Notes: a model not told the origin generated them from the letters alone. Shown: positions 24,850-32,444, counted from the stretch's first letter. The stretch is DNA of 32,444 nucleotides from Candidatus Melainabacteria bacterium RIFCSPLOWO2_02_FULL_35_15 (GCA_001784585.1 MFRN01000006.1:1299-33742); one strand, 5' to 3'. Numbers and translations are program-made.

Positions 24850-26954
24850 TAAGCAACCAGCCTTGCAATCTTTGCCAATCCCTTACCAGCTGTTTGTACT
24901 GCATGGAAGTAAACCGGCTTCAGTTCACCTACATTACCGGCTCTATAATCTCCATTTCTAATAGAACATTCTTGCATTATTTTTTCATTTATTTCTTCTG
25001 GCAATCCTTCTTCATCACCCAGTTCAATCATGTTTACAAATTCTAATAAATTTAGTGGTGAAACGACAAACCGAGCCAATGTAGTATTAAGTTTGAATAC
25101 TTTTTTAATATCGTTGCAGTATCTAATCGGATGTAAAATCATATCAAAGAAACTTCTTGATTCTAACCTTGATTTTGTGGAACTTGATTCATTATCTGAA
25201 ACATTCTTATTATCAGCCTCTGAATATTTTCTAATTTCATTATCAATGATTATTTCCAGCTCTTGTTTAATTTTCGGATAAACTTTAGAAAAGAAAACCT
25301 CTTTATATTTTCTGTCCAACCTCATTGTCTCCAATAAATATTTCTCGAATCGTGCTCTGGAGTCATTTATTATATTTTCTCTTCTCTTCTCCAGAATTTG
25401 AGCCCATAAAATATTAGGAGGAATTTCTCCTGCTTTTTTAGTAACCTTAACTTCTTGATTTGTTTCCTTATCGATTACTTTGTATTCATGCTTTTTATTA
25501 ATACCTTCTTCCTTAAATAATTTTTCTCTTAAGGGCTTATAACATTCTTCATCAGCAAGTATCTTATATATGCTATCGTACATAGTCCTTTTGCCAACCA
25601 GCTTTTCTAATTTGTTGGCAGCAAAATCAGAGATGAATTTTATCCATCCCTTATTAGGATTAAATATACGATCTCTGATTTTGCTTGCACTGAAATACCT
25701 TGAATCTTTTGGATTTGTTACTCCCCTTAAATTGTTCAGCATCTTACAGCCGTAGAATGTCGAAGTAACTATTGTTTGCGGAAGCCTTACAAAAAGCCCA
25801 TACAAAGTAGTAAAGTAAAGGTGTCCTAAAAGTGCCCCGACATTTAATATTCGATCCAATGTTTTTACTGTTCCACCAAAAGGACCACTTAGATCTTTGG
25901 CTTCTTCATTGTTAAAGCCATGTTTAAAAAAGTGATCAAATACAGGAAACACTACAGATATCATTCCTATTGGAGATGCAATTGCTTGTGATATTTTTCC
26001 AAAATTCCTGCCTAGATGTAATATTTGTCCCCAAAAGCTGTTGCTGGCAGATTTTTTGTGCCAAGCTTCTTTCCCTTTAATTGCCAATTTAAAAATTTTA
26101 GAGTCTTGTGGAATTGCATTTCCCAATCTGTCAGTCATTTCTAAGGTTCTAATTACTGTATCAAATGACTTGCCAATAAAAATTGGTATCCAAAAAATTG
26201 AACTTACAAATGTACTAAGGAATGCATTAACCGGACCTTCTTTAAACTTTTCTTTTACCGAAGAAATATCACCTCTTAAAAGGTTAGAAATTATTTGCAC
26301 TCCGGTTGCAAACTGATGTGCCCCGGGTGTAACACCGGCATTATCGCTACCAATATCTCCAAGTTCGCTTAAGATTTTTCTTTCATTTTCATCTTTCATC
26401 TTTTCTTCATCAGACAAATTTTTAAACAAAAGCCTCAATGACTTTAAAAGGGTAAGAAACCTTCCTCCTGTATAAGAAAAGAAGGTGAAAACTATATGAG
26501 GCATATTTATTAATGTTGTAGTTAAATGCAATTTAGACTCAGCAGCTTTTTTTAAGGGATGAAATGCTGTCATAGGGGCAAAAGCAATACTTAAAATTGG
26601 ATAAACAATTTCAAGTAACCTGCTACCGTTTTTTTCTCCTAAGCCTCGTTCTTTATGTTCTTCATACTCACCATAAGCAAGTCCAATAGGTGTAAGAAAT
26701 GTTGCAGGAATAGCAAATAAGCTACTTAAAGTTTCTCCGAAATCCCCAATTTTTTTTAGTCCTTCATTTAATCCATCTCTAAACGCAAATCCAGCTCCCA
26801 CAAGAGAAGCAGCTCCAGCCCCAAGAATAACCTTTGCTGTTCTGGAATTTTCAGCAGCTTCTTGAAATTTAGTTTTTGTGCCGGAGACTCTGTCTGCCTG
26901 TGCGCCGCTTGCTTGCCGACGGCCAGCAGTAAGCACTCCTGATATTTCAGCCAT
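24849..26954 (-). CDS. Large membrane-associated protein of unknown function
   Basis: 701 residues; no family recognised. There is no signal peptide. Several long hydrophobic, Pro/Gly-containing stretches occur: about 40-58, 75-95, 110-130, 148-165, 238-262, 328-350 and 370-400. They are separated by helical charged segments. The C-terminal third (about 400-600) is basic and soluble-looking, with coiled-coil-like KRRENIINDSRARFEKYL. A conserved-looking SPIG/TPIG pattern recurs, hinting at internal repetition. No Shine-Dalgarno precedes the ATG. The first 25 codons (26880-26950) are markedly GC-rich (AGRRQASGAQADR). It heads an operon with the amidohydrolase and dehydrogenase. Confidence 0.75.
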   Translation of the reverse strand: MAEISGVLTAGRRQASGAQADRVSGTKTKFQEAAENSRTAKVILGAGAASLVGAGFAFRDGLNEGLKKIGDFGETLSSLFAIPATFLTPIGLAYGEYEEHKERGLGEKNGSRLLEIVYPILSIAFAPMTAFHPLKKAAESKLHLTTTLINMPHIVFTFFSYTGGRFLTLLKSLRLLFKNLSDEEKMKDENERKILSELGDIGSDNAGVTPGAHQFATGVQIISNLLRGDISSVKEKFKEGPVNAFLSTFVSSIFWIPIFIGKSFDTVIRTLEMTDRLGNAIPQDSKIFKLAIKGKEAWHKKSASNSFWGQILHLGRNFGKISQAIASPIGMISVVFPVFDHFFKHGFNNEEAKDLSGPFGGTVKTLDRILNVGALLGHLYFTTLYGLFVRLPQTIVTSTFYGCKMLNNLRGVTNPKDSRYFSASKIRDRIFNPNKGWIKFISDFAANKLEKLVGKRTMYDSIYKILADEECYKPLREKLFKEEGINKKHEYKVIDKETNQEVKVTKKAGEIPPNILWAQILEKRRENIINDSRARFEKYLLETMRLDRKYKEVFFSKVYPKIKQELEIIIDNEIRKYSEADNKNVSDNESSSTKSRLESRSFFDMILHPIRYCNDIKKVFKLNTTLARFVVSPLNLLEFVNMIELGDEEGLPEEINEKIMQECSIRNGDYRAGNVGELKPVYFHAVQTAGKGLAKIARLVA

Positions 26955-27276
26955 AATTTAAATTATGTAATAATATACTAATAAAACTGTCTAAAATAAA
27001 ACACTTTTGGTGTTATTTTTGCAACATAGAATTTTTTTCTATATAACATTTACAGCTTTTATACACATTTGTTTTGGAATGTGTATATAAGAATTGTATA
27101 AGAGTTAAGTGCTTGTGGCCTATAGGGGTTTATAAAGAAATAATAAAAATAGATTTTAATTAAAACCCTTAATCTATGTACAGGTAGAATCTATAATAAT
27201 TTTTTCTATTTTTCTTCTATAGGTTAAGAAAAACGATTATGATATTGAGGAGCTATTTAGCAGATAGCTGAATTTT
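26955..27276. other. Intergenic region before the tRNA cluster
   Basis: AT-rich with no plausible gene. A perfect dyad ATACACATT/AATGTGTAT (27061-27069/27078-27086) lies about 107 bases upstream of the 701-residue gene and may be an operator. TATAAT at 27192-27197 may be the -10 of the tRNA operon, with only a weak -35 (TTAATC at 27169-27174) and an 80-base leader. TAGATT/AATCTA (27150-27155/27171-27176) is a further dyad. Confidence 0.5.
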
Positions 27277-27349
27277 GCGCCCGTAGCTCAGTGGATAGAG
27301 CAACCGCCTTCTAAGCGGTTGGTCGGACGTTCGAATCGTCTCGGGCGCG
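27277..27349 (+). tRNA. tRNA-Arg (anticodon TCT)
   Basis: 73 bases. Acceptor GCGCCCG pairs with CGGGCGC; D-arm with GCTCAGTGGATAGAGC; anticodon loop CTTCTAA gives anticodon TCT, reading AGA, a frequent Arg codon in this AT-rich window; T-loop TTCGAAT. The CCA end is not encoded. First of three closely spaced tRNAs. Confidence 0.95.
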
Positions 27350-27356
27350 TTCTTCT

Positions 27357-27435
27357 GGGCGATTGGCGGAATGGCAGACGCGCATGACTTAGGATCATGT
27401 GGGTAACCGTAGAGGTTCAAGTCCTCTATCGCCCA
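27357..27435 (+). tRNA. tRNA-Leu (anticodon TAG)
   Basis: 79 bases. Acceptor GGGCGAT pairs with ATCGCCC; anticodon arm CATGA-CTTAGGA-TCATG gives TAG, reading CUN codons; an 11-base variable arm is short for a class II tRNA; T-arm AGAGG-TTCAAGT-CCTCT. CCA not encoded. Bases 27378-27424 are repeated exactly at 27645-27691. Confidence 0.93.
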
Positions 27436-27439
27436 GTAC

Positions 27440-27511
27440 GGGTCTTTAGCTCAACGGTAGAGCACACGCCTCTTAAGCGTTAGGTTGTGAGTTCGAATCT
27501 CACAAGACCCA
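27440..27511 (+). tRNA. tRNA-Lys (anticodon CTT)
   Basis: 72 bases. Acceptor GGGTCTT pairs with AAGACCC; D-arm GCTCAACGGTAGAGC; anticodon loop CTCTTAA gives CTT, reading AAG; T-arm TTGTGAGTTCGAATCTCACAA. One anticodon-stem pair (position 27-43) is mismatched. Only 4 bases separate it from tRNA-Leu. Confidence 0.9.
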
Positions 27512-27644
27512 AAATATTCTAAGCGAGGATTTTTTGAAAACAAAAATCCGAGCGTTGTGAAGCGAGAAAGCAAAAAAGCAAAATAATTTCCGGAGGCTAA
27601 AATTTTTTGGGCCGAAGGAAATTATGGAGCGCTATAGAAAAAGA
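27512..27644. repeat. Spacer with two inverted repeats between tRNA-Lys and the tRNA-Leu fragment
   Basis: GGATTTTT/AAAAATCC (27527-27534/27542-27549) and ATAATTTCC/GGAAATTAT (27583-27591/27617-27625) are perfect stems. GCGAG/AGCG motifs recur around them (27523, 27550, 27562). No gene is seen. The stretch looks like relics of small mobile repeats. Confidence 0.5.
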
Positions 27645-27702
27645 ACGCGCATGACTTAGGATCATGTGGGTAACCGTAGAGGTTCAAGTCCCTCATTGCC
27701 CA
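27645..27702 (+). pseudogene. Truncated tRNA-Leu copy
   Basis: 47 bases (27645-27691) match tRNA-Leu 27378-27424 exactly, from the end of the D-arm through the T-loop. The following CTCATTGCCCA differs from the intact gene. The acceptor 5' strand and D-arm are missing, so no working tRNA can form. A 3'-tRNA duplication like this is the usual scar of a site-specific integration, or of an unequal duplication. Confidence 0.8.
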
Positions 27703-27705
27703 AAT

Positions 27706-27807
27706 TCAATTCTCAAGCTCTTCAAATTCAGTTTCAATAAATAAGATTAAGGCTACTACTAATAAAACAGTAAGCAATATAAAAGTTAATTGGGTAATTA
27801 AAACCAT
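27706..27807 (-). CDS. Tiny predicted membrane protein, 33 residues
   Basis: A 33-codon frame encodes a single hydrophobic span (LTFILLTVLLVVALILFI) followed by an acidic tail with five Glu in nine residues (ETEFEELEN). It lies 58 bases downstream of murQ on the same strand and could be read from that operon. No strong Shine-Dalgarno (GGGAA is about 11 bases upstream). The amphipathic logic is reminiscent of small division or photosynthetic membrane peptides, but I recognise no family. Confidence 0.4.
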   Translation of the reverse strand: MVLITQLTFILLTVLLVVALILFIETEFEELEN

Positions 27808-27865
27808 ATTTTTTCTATTCCCGGCAAATTTGAAAATTATATAGAGATTGTTTTAGCCCTTAGTA

Positions 27866-28720
27866 CTAGCCGATTAAATTTCTTAAATTAAAGTTTGATT
27901 TTTCCAGAAGAAGTTTTGCTGTAGATAGACTGCATTTCTTATAGTGCATTACTATGGCTGCTTTTGTGTTTTCCTTTGCTTTAAAAAAAAGAAGTTTTGC
28001 TTTGTTAAGTGACAGTTTACAAATATGAGAGATAATCCCAATTGCTCTTTTAATAAGTTTTTTGTTTTTTGGCTGTACATCTATCATTAAGTTATCATAG
28101 ACCTTGCCACTTTGAATCATTGTAATTGAGCTAATCATATTTAAAATTATTTTTTGCGCTGTACCTGATGTGAGCCTGCTTGATCCGGCAATAATCTCAG
28201 ATTTAATTTCAGGTGTAATTTTATAATCAACGATTTTTGCCAGGCTTGAATCCGGATTTGAAGTAATTCCAAAAGTTAAAACCTTTCTTTTTTTTGCAAA
28301 TTTAATGGCTGATAGTGTATATGGAGTTTCACCACTAGCAGTAATTCCTATAATTACGTCATCTTGAGTAATCTTTATTTTTTTTAAATCTTTTATTGCG
28401 TTTTTTACATTGTCTTCTGAATCCTCCTTTGTGCTAAATATTGCATCCTTTCCTCCGGCAATTATTGCCTGAAAAATATCTGTGCTAAATGTAGGTTTAC
28501 ATTCTACAGCATCTAAAATTCCAAATCTTCCGCTTGTCCCGGCTCCTATATAAATCACCCTGCCGCCTTTTTTAATTTTTTGTAAAATTTTATTTATTGT
28601 TTTTATAAGATTTGATTTCTGTTTTTTAATCAGAAAAATTGTGTTTTGTTCTTCTTTTATAAAGAGTTCAACAAGATTTTTAGTACTCATCAAATCCAGA
28701 TTTTTAGTTTTTTTGTTCAT
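27866..28720 (-). CDS. murQ: N-acetylmuramic acid 6-phosphate etherase
   Basis: 284 residues, a little under the usual ~300. It removes the D-lactyl ether from MurNAc-6-phosphate, giving GlcNAc-6-phosphate, in wall recycling. The SIS-domain sugar-phosphate site VIYIGAGTSGRFGILDAVECKPTF (written in two parts: GAGTSGRFG and DAVECKPTF, with the catalytic Glu) is present, along with GITASGETPY, GSSRLTSGTAQK and KVYDNLMIDVQP. Most relatives have ASGRTPY. Its start overlaps the ftsI stop (TAATG), an uncommon location. No anmK, murP or nagA is nearby. Confidence 0.93.
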   Translation of the reverse strand: MNKKTKNLDLMSTKNLVELFIKEEQNTIFLIKKQKSNLIKTINKILQKIKKGGRVIYIGAGTSGRFGILDAVECKPTFSTDIFQAIIAGGKDAIFSTKEDSEDNVKNAIKDLKKIKITQDDVIIGITASGETPYTLSAIKFAKKRKVLTFGITSNPDSSLAKIVDYKITPEIKSEIIAGSSRLTSGTAQKIILNMISSITMIQSGKVYDNLMIDVQPKNKKLIKRAIGIISHICKLSLNKAKLLFFKAKENTKAAIVMHYKKCSLSTAKLLLEKSNFNLRNLIG

Positions 28721-30402
28721 TAAGGTTTTTTTAGTTTTTGCCTGCCATTCTCCTTTTTATTATGGACTTTTAATATGCGTTTTGCAGCAACTTTTCCCAC
28801 ATTGTTAAAAACCGGTCCACAGACGGTATTTCCCCAGCCTCCGCTGGTTTTTGGATCATCAATTACAACGAGTATAAGTATCTCAGGATCGTCCGCTGGC
28901 AGGTATCCTATAAATGATGCTACTGTATGACCTGCATAATATCCTTTTCCATCGGATCTTATTTTCTGGGCAGTGCCTGTTTTTCCGGCTATTTCATAAC
29001 CAGGAACATTTCCAGCTATATATGCCATCGCTTTTACATTTTCTTTTACACTTTGTTTTAACAGTCCGGAGACATAATCAGCAATCTCAGGAGAAATTAC
29101 CTGTTCATGTATGATATTACTCGGGGTTTCACTTATTAAATTATAGTTTGGATCCCAGATTCCTTTTAAAATATGAGGCTGTACCCATACTCCGTGATTT
29201 GCAATTGAACTTACTGCACAGGCAAGCTGTAGCGGAGTTACTGATACTGCTCCCTGACCAAATGCAGTAGTAGCAGAATCGATCAATCTCCATTTTTTAT
29301 AGTTTAATAATAATCCCTGGGATTCTCCGGGAAGATCTATATTTGTTTTTGATCCAATCATAAAGCGTTTTATAGAATTATAAAAATCTTCAGGTTTCAT
29401 AGACAAAGCTACCTGAGCGGCTGCTACATTGCTGGATTGTTTGAAGAGTTCGAGCAAATTTATATATTGAGGTTTAGTTTTATTGTGATTTTTGATAATA
29501 CGTTTTTCGACTTTCAGAAAACCAGGATCATAAAAAGTAGAAGTTTTTTCAATGGTCATATTTTCAAGTGCGCTTGAAACAGTTATTATTTTAAATGTAG
29601 AACCTGGTTCATAGATATCAGTGATTGACCAGTTTTTAATGGATTTTTCGTTGTAAAAAGTGTTTGGATTAAACCCCGGATAGACTGACCAGGCATAAAT
29701 TTCCCCGGTCTTTGGTGATAAAACAATTATGCTTCCCCTTGTAGCTCGTGATTTTTCTGCTGCGTTTTTAAGTTCTTCTTCAGCATATTCCTGCAGAGCA
29801 GAATCTATAGTTAGAGCAATATCTGTTCCTTTTGGATACAGCTGAGTTTGATTTATATATTCAGCTAACTTTGTTATGAGACTGTTGTAATAAAATTCAA
29901 CACCATGTTGTCCCTTCCCGTCATTATTTACATAACCTATTACATGAGCTGCCATTCTTTTATGCGGGTATGCTCTTATAGATTTTGGATAAGGATAAAT
30001 AAGACTTAAATATCCGTTTTTAATTTTGCTAACCTGGCTGTCACTTATACCCGAAAAAATTTTTACATTTTTTTTCTGACTTAAATTTTTGATTATTTCT
30101 TCAGTGCTGGTGTTAAGTATTTTAGCCAAACTTATAATTTTTTCTTTTGATATTTTTTCTATTTTATCTGCATTGTTATATAAATCATAAGTGATAATGT
30201 CTAATGCCAGAAGTTCTCCGTTCCTGTCTCTTATATCTCCTCTAAGCTTAATTTGTGGCTGATAAAACTGCTTTTTAGCTTCTGTAATCAATCCTTGTGA
30301 TTTAAGAATTTGTAAATTAAAGAGCTGTACCCAAATTAATATAAATATTAAAAGAAAAACAAATTGAAGAATAAATAATCTTTGGTTATAGGCTAGTTTC
30401 AT
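28720..30402 (-). CDS. ftsI: Septal transpeptidase, penicillin-binding protein 3
   Basis: 560 residues. It cross-links septal peptidoglycan with FtsW. One membrane anchor (about 9-29), a dimerisation domain with RGDIRDRNGELLA (54-66), and a transpeptidase domain with Ser268-x-x-Lys271 (GSTFK), Ser323-x-Asn325 (SSNVA) and Lys-Thr-Gly 474-476. The Ser-x-Asn motif separates it from the PBP2 encoded at 9847-11601. There are no C-terminal PASTA domains. Position after rsmH and an ftsL-like gene is the canonical division-cluster order; murE, normally next, is replaced by murQ. Confidence 0.95.
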   Translation of the reverse strand: MKLAYNQRLFILQFVFLLIFILIWVQLFNLQILKSQGLITEAKKQFYQPQIKLRGDIRDRNGELLALDIITYDLYNNADKIEKISKEKIISLAKILNTSTEEIIKNLSQKKNVKIFSGISDSQVSKIKNGYLSLIYPYPKSIRAYPHKRMAAHVIGYVNNDGKGQHGVEFYYNSLITKLAEYINQTQLYPKGTDIALTIDSALQEYAEEELKNAAEKSRATRGSIIVLSPKTGEIYAWSVYPGFNPNTFYNEKSIKNWSITDIYEPGSTFKIITVSSALENMTIEKTSTFYDPGFLKVEKRIIKNHNKTKPQYINLLELFKQSSNVAAAQVALSMKPEDFYNSIKRFMIGSKTNIDLPGESQGLLLNYKKWRLIDSATTAFGQGAVSVTPLQLACAVSSIANHGVWVQPHILKGIWDPNYNLISETPSNIIHEQVISPEIADYVSGLLKQSVKENVKAMAYIAGNVPGYEIAGKTGTAQKIRSDGKGYYAGHTVASFIGYLPADDPEILILVVIDDPKTSGGWGNTVCGPVFNNVGKVAAKRILKVHNKKENGRQKLKKP

Positions 30403-30422
30403 CTAGCTCTTGATTATAAAAC

Positions 30423-30914
30423 TTAAAACCCTGAAAACTCAATAGATGGATATCTTTTGAATGTAATTGATTTATTTGGCTTGTAAACAGACTGATTTTT
30501 TCTTATGTGGATTATTTCTTCTGAATCTTTTAGTGAAAGTGAATCTGCATTTGAAAATAATTTGTTGTAAGTAGTTGTTTCATTAAGCTTTGCCAGAAGA
30601 ATCAGTTTTTGGTTTGTAAGACTTTTTGCAGCACTGAATAACTGATTGTTCTGGTTTTGAACTGGCAAATAAACTCCAATTAAACAAAGGCTGGAGAATA
30701 ACATTAATAATGATATTGAGTAAGCGCCTTTAAATACTAATTTTATTAGCGAATATGAATCTATCCTTAGTCCAAATGGAAATGTAAGCAGTTTTGCAAT
30801 TCTTGGAGAAGTGGTAAATGAATCTACTTTATAAGGTGTATTAATAACTAAGGAACTCAGCTTCTGATTCTTCATCATGTACTCATTATTTATTGTTCTT
30901 GAATATGGCTTCAT
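30423..30914 (-). CDS. FtsL-like division protein
   Basis: 163 residues. A cytoplasmic N-terminal region of about 62 residues is followed by one membrane span (about 66-86, AYSISLLMLFSSLCLIGVYLPV) and a short helical stretch (QNQNNQLFSAAKSLTNQKLILLAKLNE), then a polar tail. Sequence similarity to FtsL is not evident by eye, but topology and the place between rsmH and ftsI fit FtsL, which bridges FtsI/FtsW with FtsB. The ATG follows the rsmH TAA directly (TAAATG); an internal Met at 13-14 is an alternative. Confidence 0.7.
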   Translation of the reverse strand: MKPYSRTINNEYMMKNQKLSSLVINTPYKVDSFTTSPRIAKLLTFPFGLRIDSYSLIKLVFKGAYSISLLMLFSSLCLIGVYLPVQNQNNQLFSAAKSLTNQKLILLAKLNETTTYNKLFSNADSLSLKDSEEIIHIRKNQSVYKPNKSITFKRYPSIEFSGF

Positions 30915-31793
30915 TTATATTTTTTCTGCAGCTCTTAATTTTGCACTTCTTGCCCTGGGATTGCTTTTTATTTCACTCGTAGAAGGAGTTACAGGTTTTT
31001 TGGTTAAAATGCTAAACTCTCTGTTGTTTTTTAGAAAGTTTTTTGTAATTCTATCTTCTAATGAATGAAAAGATATAACAGTTAGTCGGCTGTGGGGTAA
31101 AAGTAGTTCCGGAATAAAACAGAAAAATTTTTCAAGATTTTCTAACTCTTTGTTAACCTCTATTCTCAGCGCCTGAAATGTTTTTGTAGCCGGATGGGTC
31201 TTAAAATAGCTTTTATTTGTAATATAACGATAACAGTTGAATATTATGTTTGCCAGTTCAAGAGTGGTTTTGATAGGCTCTTTAGCCCTGTTCCGGATAA
31301 CTGCTTTTGCAATTTTCCTTGAATGCCTCTCTTCTCCAAGTTTATATATAAGATTTGCCAATTCAGGCTCTCTGTAGCTGTTTATTATTTTGTATGCAGT
31401 TAAAGATTGGTGACTGTCCATTCTCATGTCAAGTGGCCCGTTAGATTTAAAACTAAACCCCCTTTCAGGAATATCAAAGTGAATGGAATTCACTCCCAGA
31501 TCAAGAAGCACACCGCCGGATATTTTGTCTATTTTTAAAGTTTGTAATATTTCAGGTAGTTGTAAAAAATTAGCATGAAAAAGATAATAATTTTTAAAAT
31601 TTTTCAGATTTTTTTTGGCAGTTTCTAAGATAGCTTCATCATGTTCTATTCCAATCAATCTTCCTTTTCCGTTTAATCTGGTTAATATTTCAAGGCTGTG
31701 CCCGCCAAGACCTAAAGTACAATCCACATAGGTATTATTTTGATTTACATTTAAGAAATCAATGGCTTCATTTAGTAAAACTGGTTTATGCAT
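30915..31793 (-). CDS. rsmH: 16S rRNA (cytosine-1402-N4)-methyltransferase
   Basis: 292 residues, usual length. It methylates N4 of C1402 in the decoding centre of 16S rRNA using SAM. HKPVLLNEAIDFL at the N terminus, the SAM site DCTLGLGGHS (24-33) and IGIEHDE, LLDLGVNSIHFD, ERGFSFKSNGPLDMRMD, the FQALRIEVN segment and VISFHSLEDRI are diagnostic. Its start overlaps argF by 22 bases and it leads the division cluster rsmH-ftsL-ftsI. Confidence 0.97.
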   Translation of the reverse strand: MHKPVLLNEAIDFLNVNQNNTYVDCTLGLGGHSLEILTRLNGKGRLIGIEHDEAILETAKKNLKNFKNYYLFHANFLQLPEILQTLKIDKISGGVLLDLGVNSIHFDIPERGFSFKSNGPLDMRMDSHQSLTAYKIINSYREPELANLIYKLGEERHSRKIAKAVIRNRAKEPIKTTLELANIIFNCYRYITNKSYFKTHPATKTFQALRIEVNKELENLEKFFCFIPELLLPHSRLTVISFHSLEDRITKNFLKNNREFSILTKKPVTPSTSEIKSNPRARSAKLRAAEKI

Positions 31794-32444
31794 TTTTTAT
31801 TATCAATTAATTTCATCAATATTGCTTTTTGAGCGTGTAGGCGGTTTTCAGCCTGCTGGTAAATTATCTCTGAAAATCTTTCAAAGACTTTGCCTGAGAT
31901 TTCCTGATCTTTATGTGCTGGCAGACAGTGTAAGGTAATTGCTTTTTTATCTGCATATGATAGTAATTCATCGTTTATTTGATACAGTTTAAATATTTTA
32001 ACTCTCTTTCTCAGTTCTTTTTCCTGTCCCATGCTTACCCAGGCATCTGTATAAAGAATATTTGCACTTTTAGCTGCTAGTTTTGGATTGGTTGTAAGTT
32101 CGATTTTAATTTCCGGGTTTATTTTTTTTGCAGCTTCCACATAGTACTTATTTAGCAGGTAGCCTTTTGGAGAGGCTACTGAAATATCCATATTTGCAAG
32201 AGCACAGCCTAAAATAAGACTTTGAGCTACATTATTTCCATCTCCAATATAAGCCAGTTTTAATCCAGACAGCCCATTAAAAATTTCTTTTATGGTAAAT
32301 AAATCAGATATTATCTGGCAGGGGTGTTCTTCATTGCTTAGTGCATTGATTACCGGCACATGAGAAAATTTTCCAAGTTCTTCAATTTGTTTTTGTTCAA
32401 AAGTTCTAATGACTATTGCGCTGACATACTTGCTTAAAACATTC
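31772..32444 (-). CDS. argF: Ornithine carbamoyltransferase, C-terminal part (partial)
   Basis: The frame is open to the right edge, giving about 223 codons; the N-terminal carbamoyl-phosphate domain with the SxRT motif is outside the window. Visible are the VLSKYVSAIVIRTFEQ segment, VPVINALSNEEHPCQ, IGDGNNVAQS, the TDAWVSMGQE region and the HCLPAH catalytic motif (Cys-Leu-Pro), ending in QAENRLHAQKAIL. HCLPAH and HPCQ mark OTC rather than aspartate transcarbamylase. It makes citrulline from ornithine for arginine synthesis. It overlaps rsmH by 22 bases, an unusual pairing with the division cluster. Confidence 0.94.
   Translation of the reverse strand, partial: NVLSKYVSAIVIRTFEQKQIEELGKFSHVPVINALSNEEHPCQIISDLFTIKEIFNGLSGLKLAYIGDGNNVAQSLILGCALANMDISVASPKGYLLNKYYVEAAKKINPEIKIELTTNPKLAAKSANILYTDAWVSMGQEKELRKRVKIFKLYQINDELLSYADKKAITLHCLPAHKDQEISGKVFERFSEIIYQQAENRLHAQKAILMKLIDNKKCINQFY

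Noticed and set aside
27512-27702. Complete mobile element or prophage at the tRNA genes
   Set aside because: No integrase, terminal repeats or coding region lies in the 220 bases between the tRNA-Leu copies; only a scar is supported.

Overview
The window looks like a chromosomal segment of a low-GC (roughly 35% by eye) Gram-negative-type bacterium. Several clues point loosely to a non-photosynthetic relative of Cyanobacteria (Melainabacteria/Vampirovibrionia-like): the twin-AMIN amidase next to murI, heptanucleotide arrays, short palindromic repeats of a kind common in cyanobacteria, and a 16S 5' end with cyanobacterial-looking stretches. The assignment is tentative and rests on recalled family traits, not on a search.

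Layout. 1-310 is the 5' end of a 16S rRNA gene on the minus strand, running off the left edge. Diverging from it are rpsO and pnp, then a translationally coupled histidine-utilisation operon hutH-hutG-hutU-hutI (3333-8756). A repeat-rich intergenic stretch (8690-9175) holds a candidate structured RNA with its own promoter and a possible gene remnant. It is followed by a Phd/YefM-PIN toxin-antitoxin pair. Next come mrdA (PBP2, minus), gdhA (plus), gatB (minus), an orphan trpA (plus), and murI, a twin-AMIN amidase and tgt (all minus). pyrC and a secreted phosphodiester glycosidase follow on the plus strand, with two very small membrane proteins. The right third is mostly minus strand: an unrecognised 701-residue membrane-associated protein in an operon with an amidohydrolase and a zinc dehydrogenase; a plus-strand tRNA cluster (Arg, Leu, Lys) with a truncated tRNA-Leu copy; and a tight division/wall operon argF(partial)-rsmH-ftsL-like-ftsI-murQ, with a 33-residue membrane ORF downstream.

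How the genes fit together. HutH, HutU, HutI and HutG would turn histidine into glutamate. GdhA, 3 kb away, could pass that glutamate to 2-oxoglutarate plus ammonia. MrdA, FtsI, FtsL-like, MurI, the amidase and MurQ cover peptidoglycan precursor supply, synthesis, splitting and recycling.

The most unusual feature is a set of short repeats that sit inside genes as well as between them. Members of a ~28-bp palindrome family form the terminator of gdhA and the stop codon of gatB, overlap the gatB 5' end, and lie in frame within murI and the glycosidase gene. Heptanucleotide arrays lie in frame within murI and the amidohydrolase gene, and beside the 16S gene. The second notable item is a nested, promoter-preceded RNA-like structure at 8815-8998. 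Several genes (antitoxin, trpA, pyrC, the 73-residue protein) have a -10 box so close to the ATG that leaderless or nearly leaderless mRNAs are likely.
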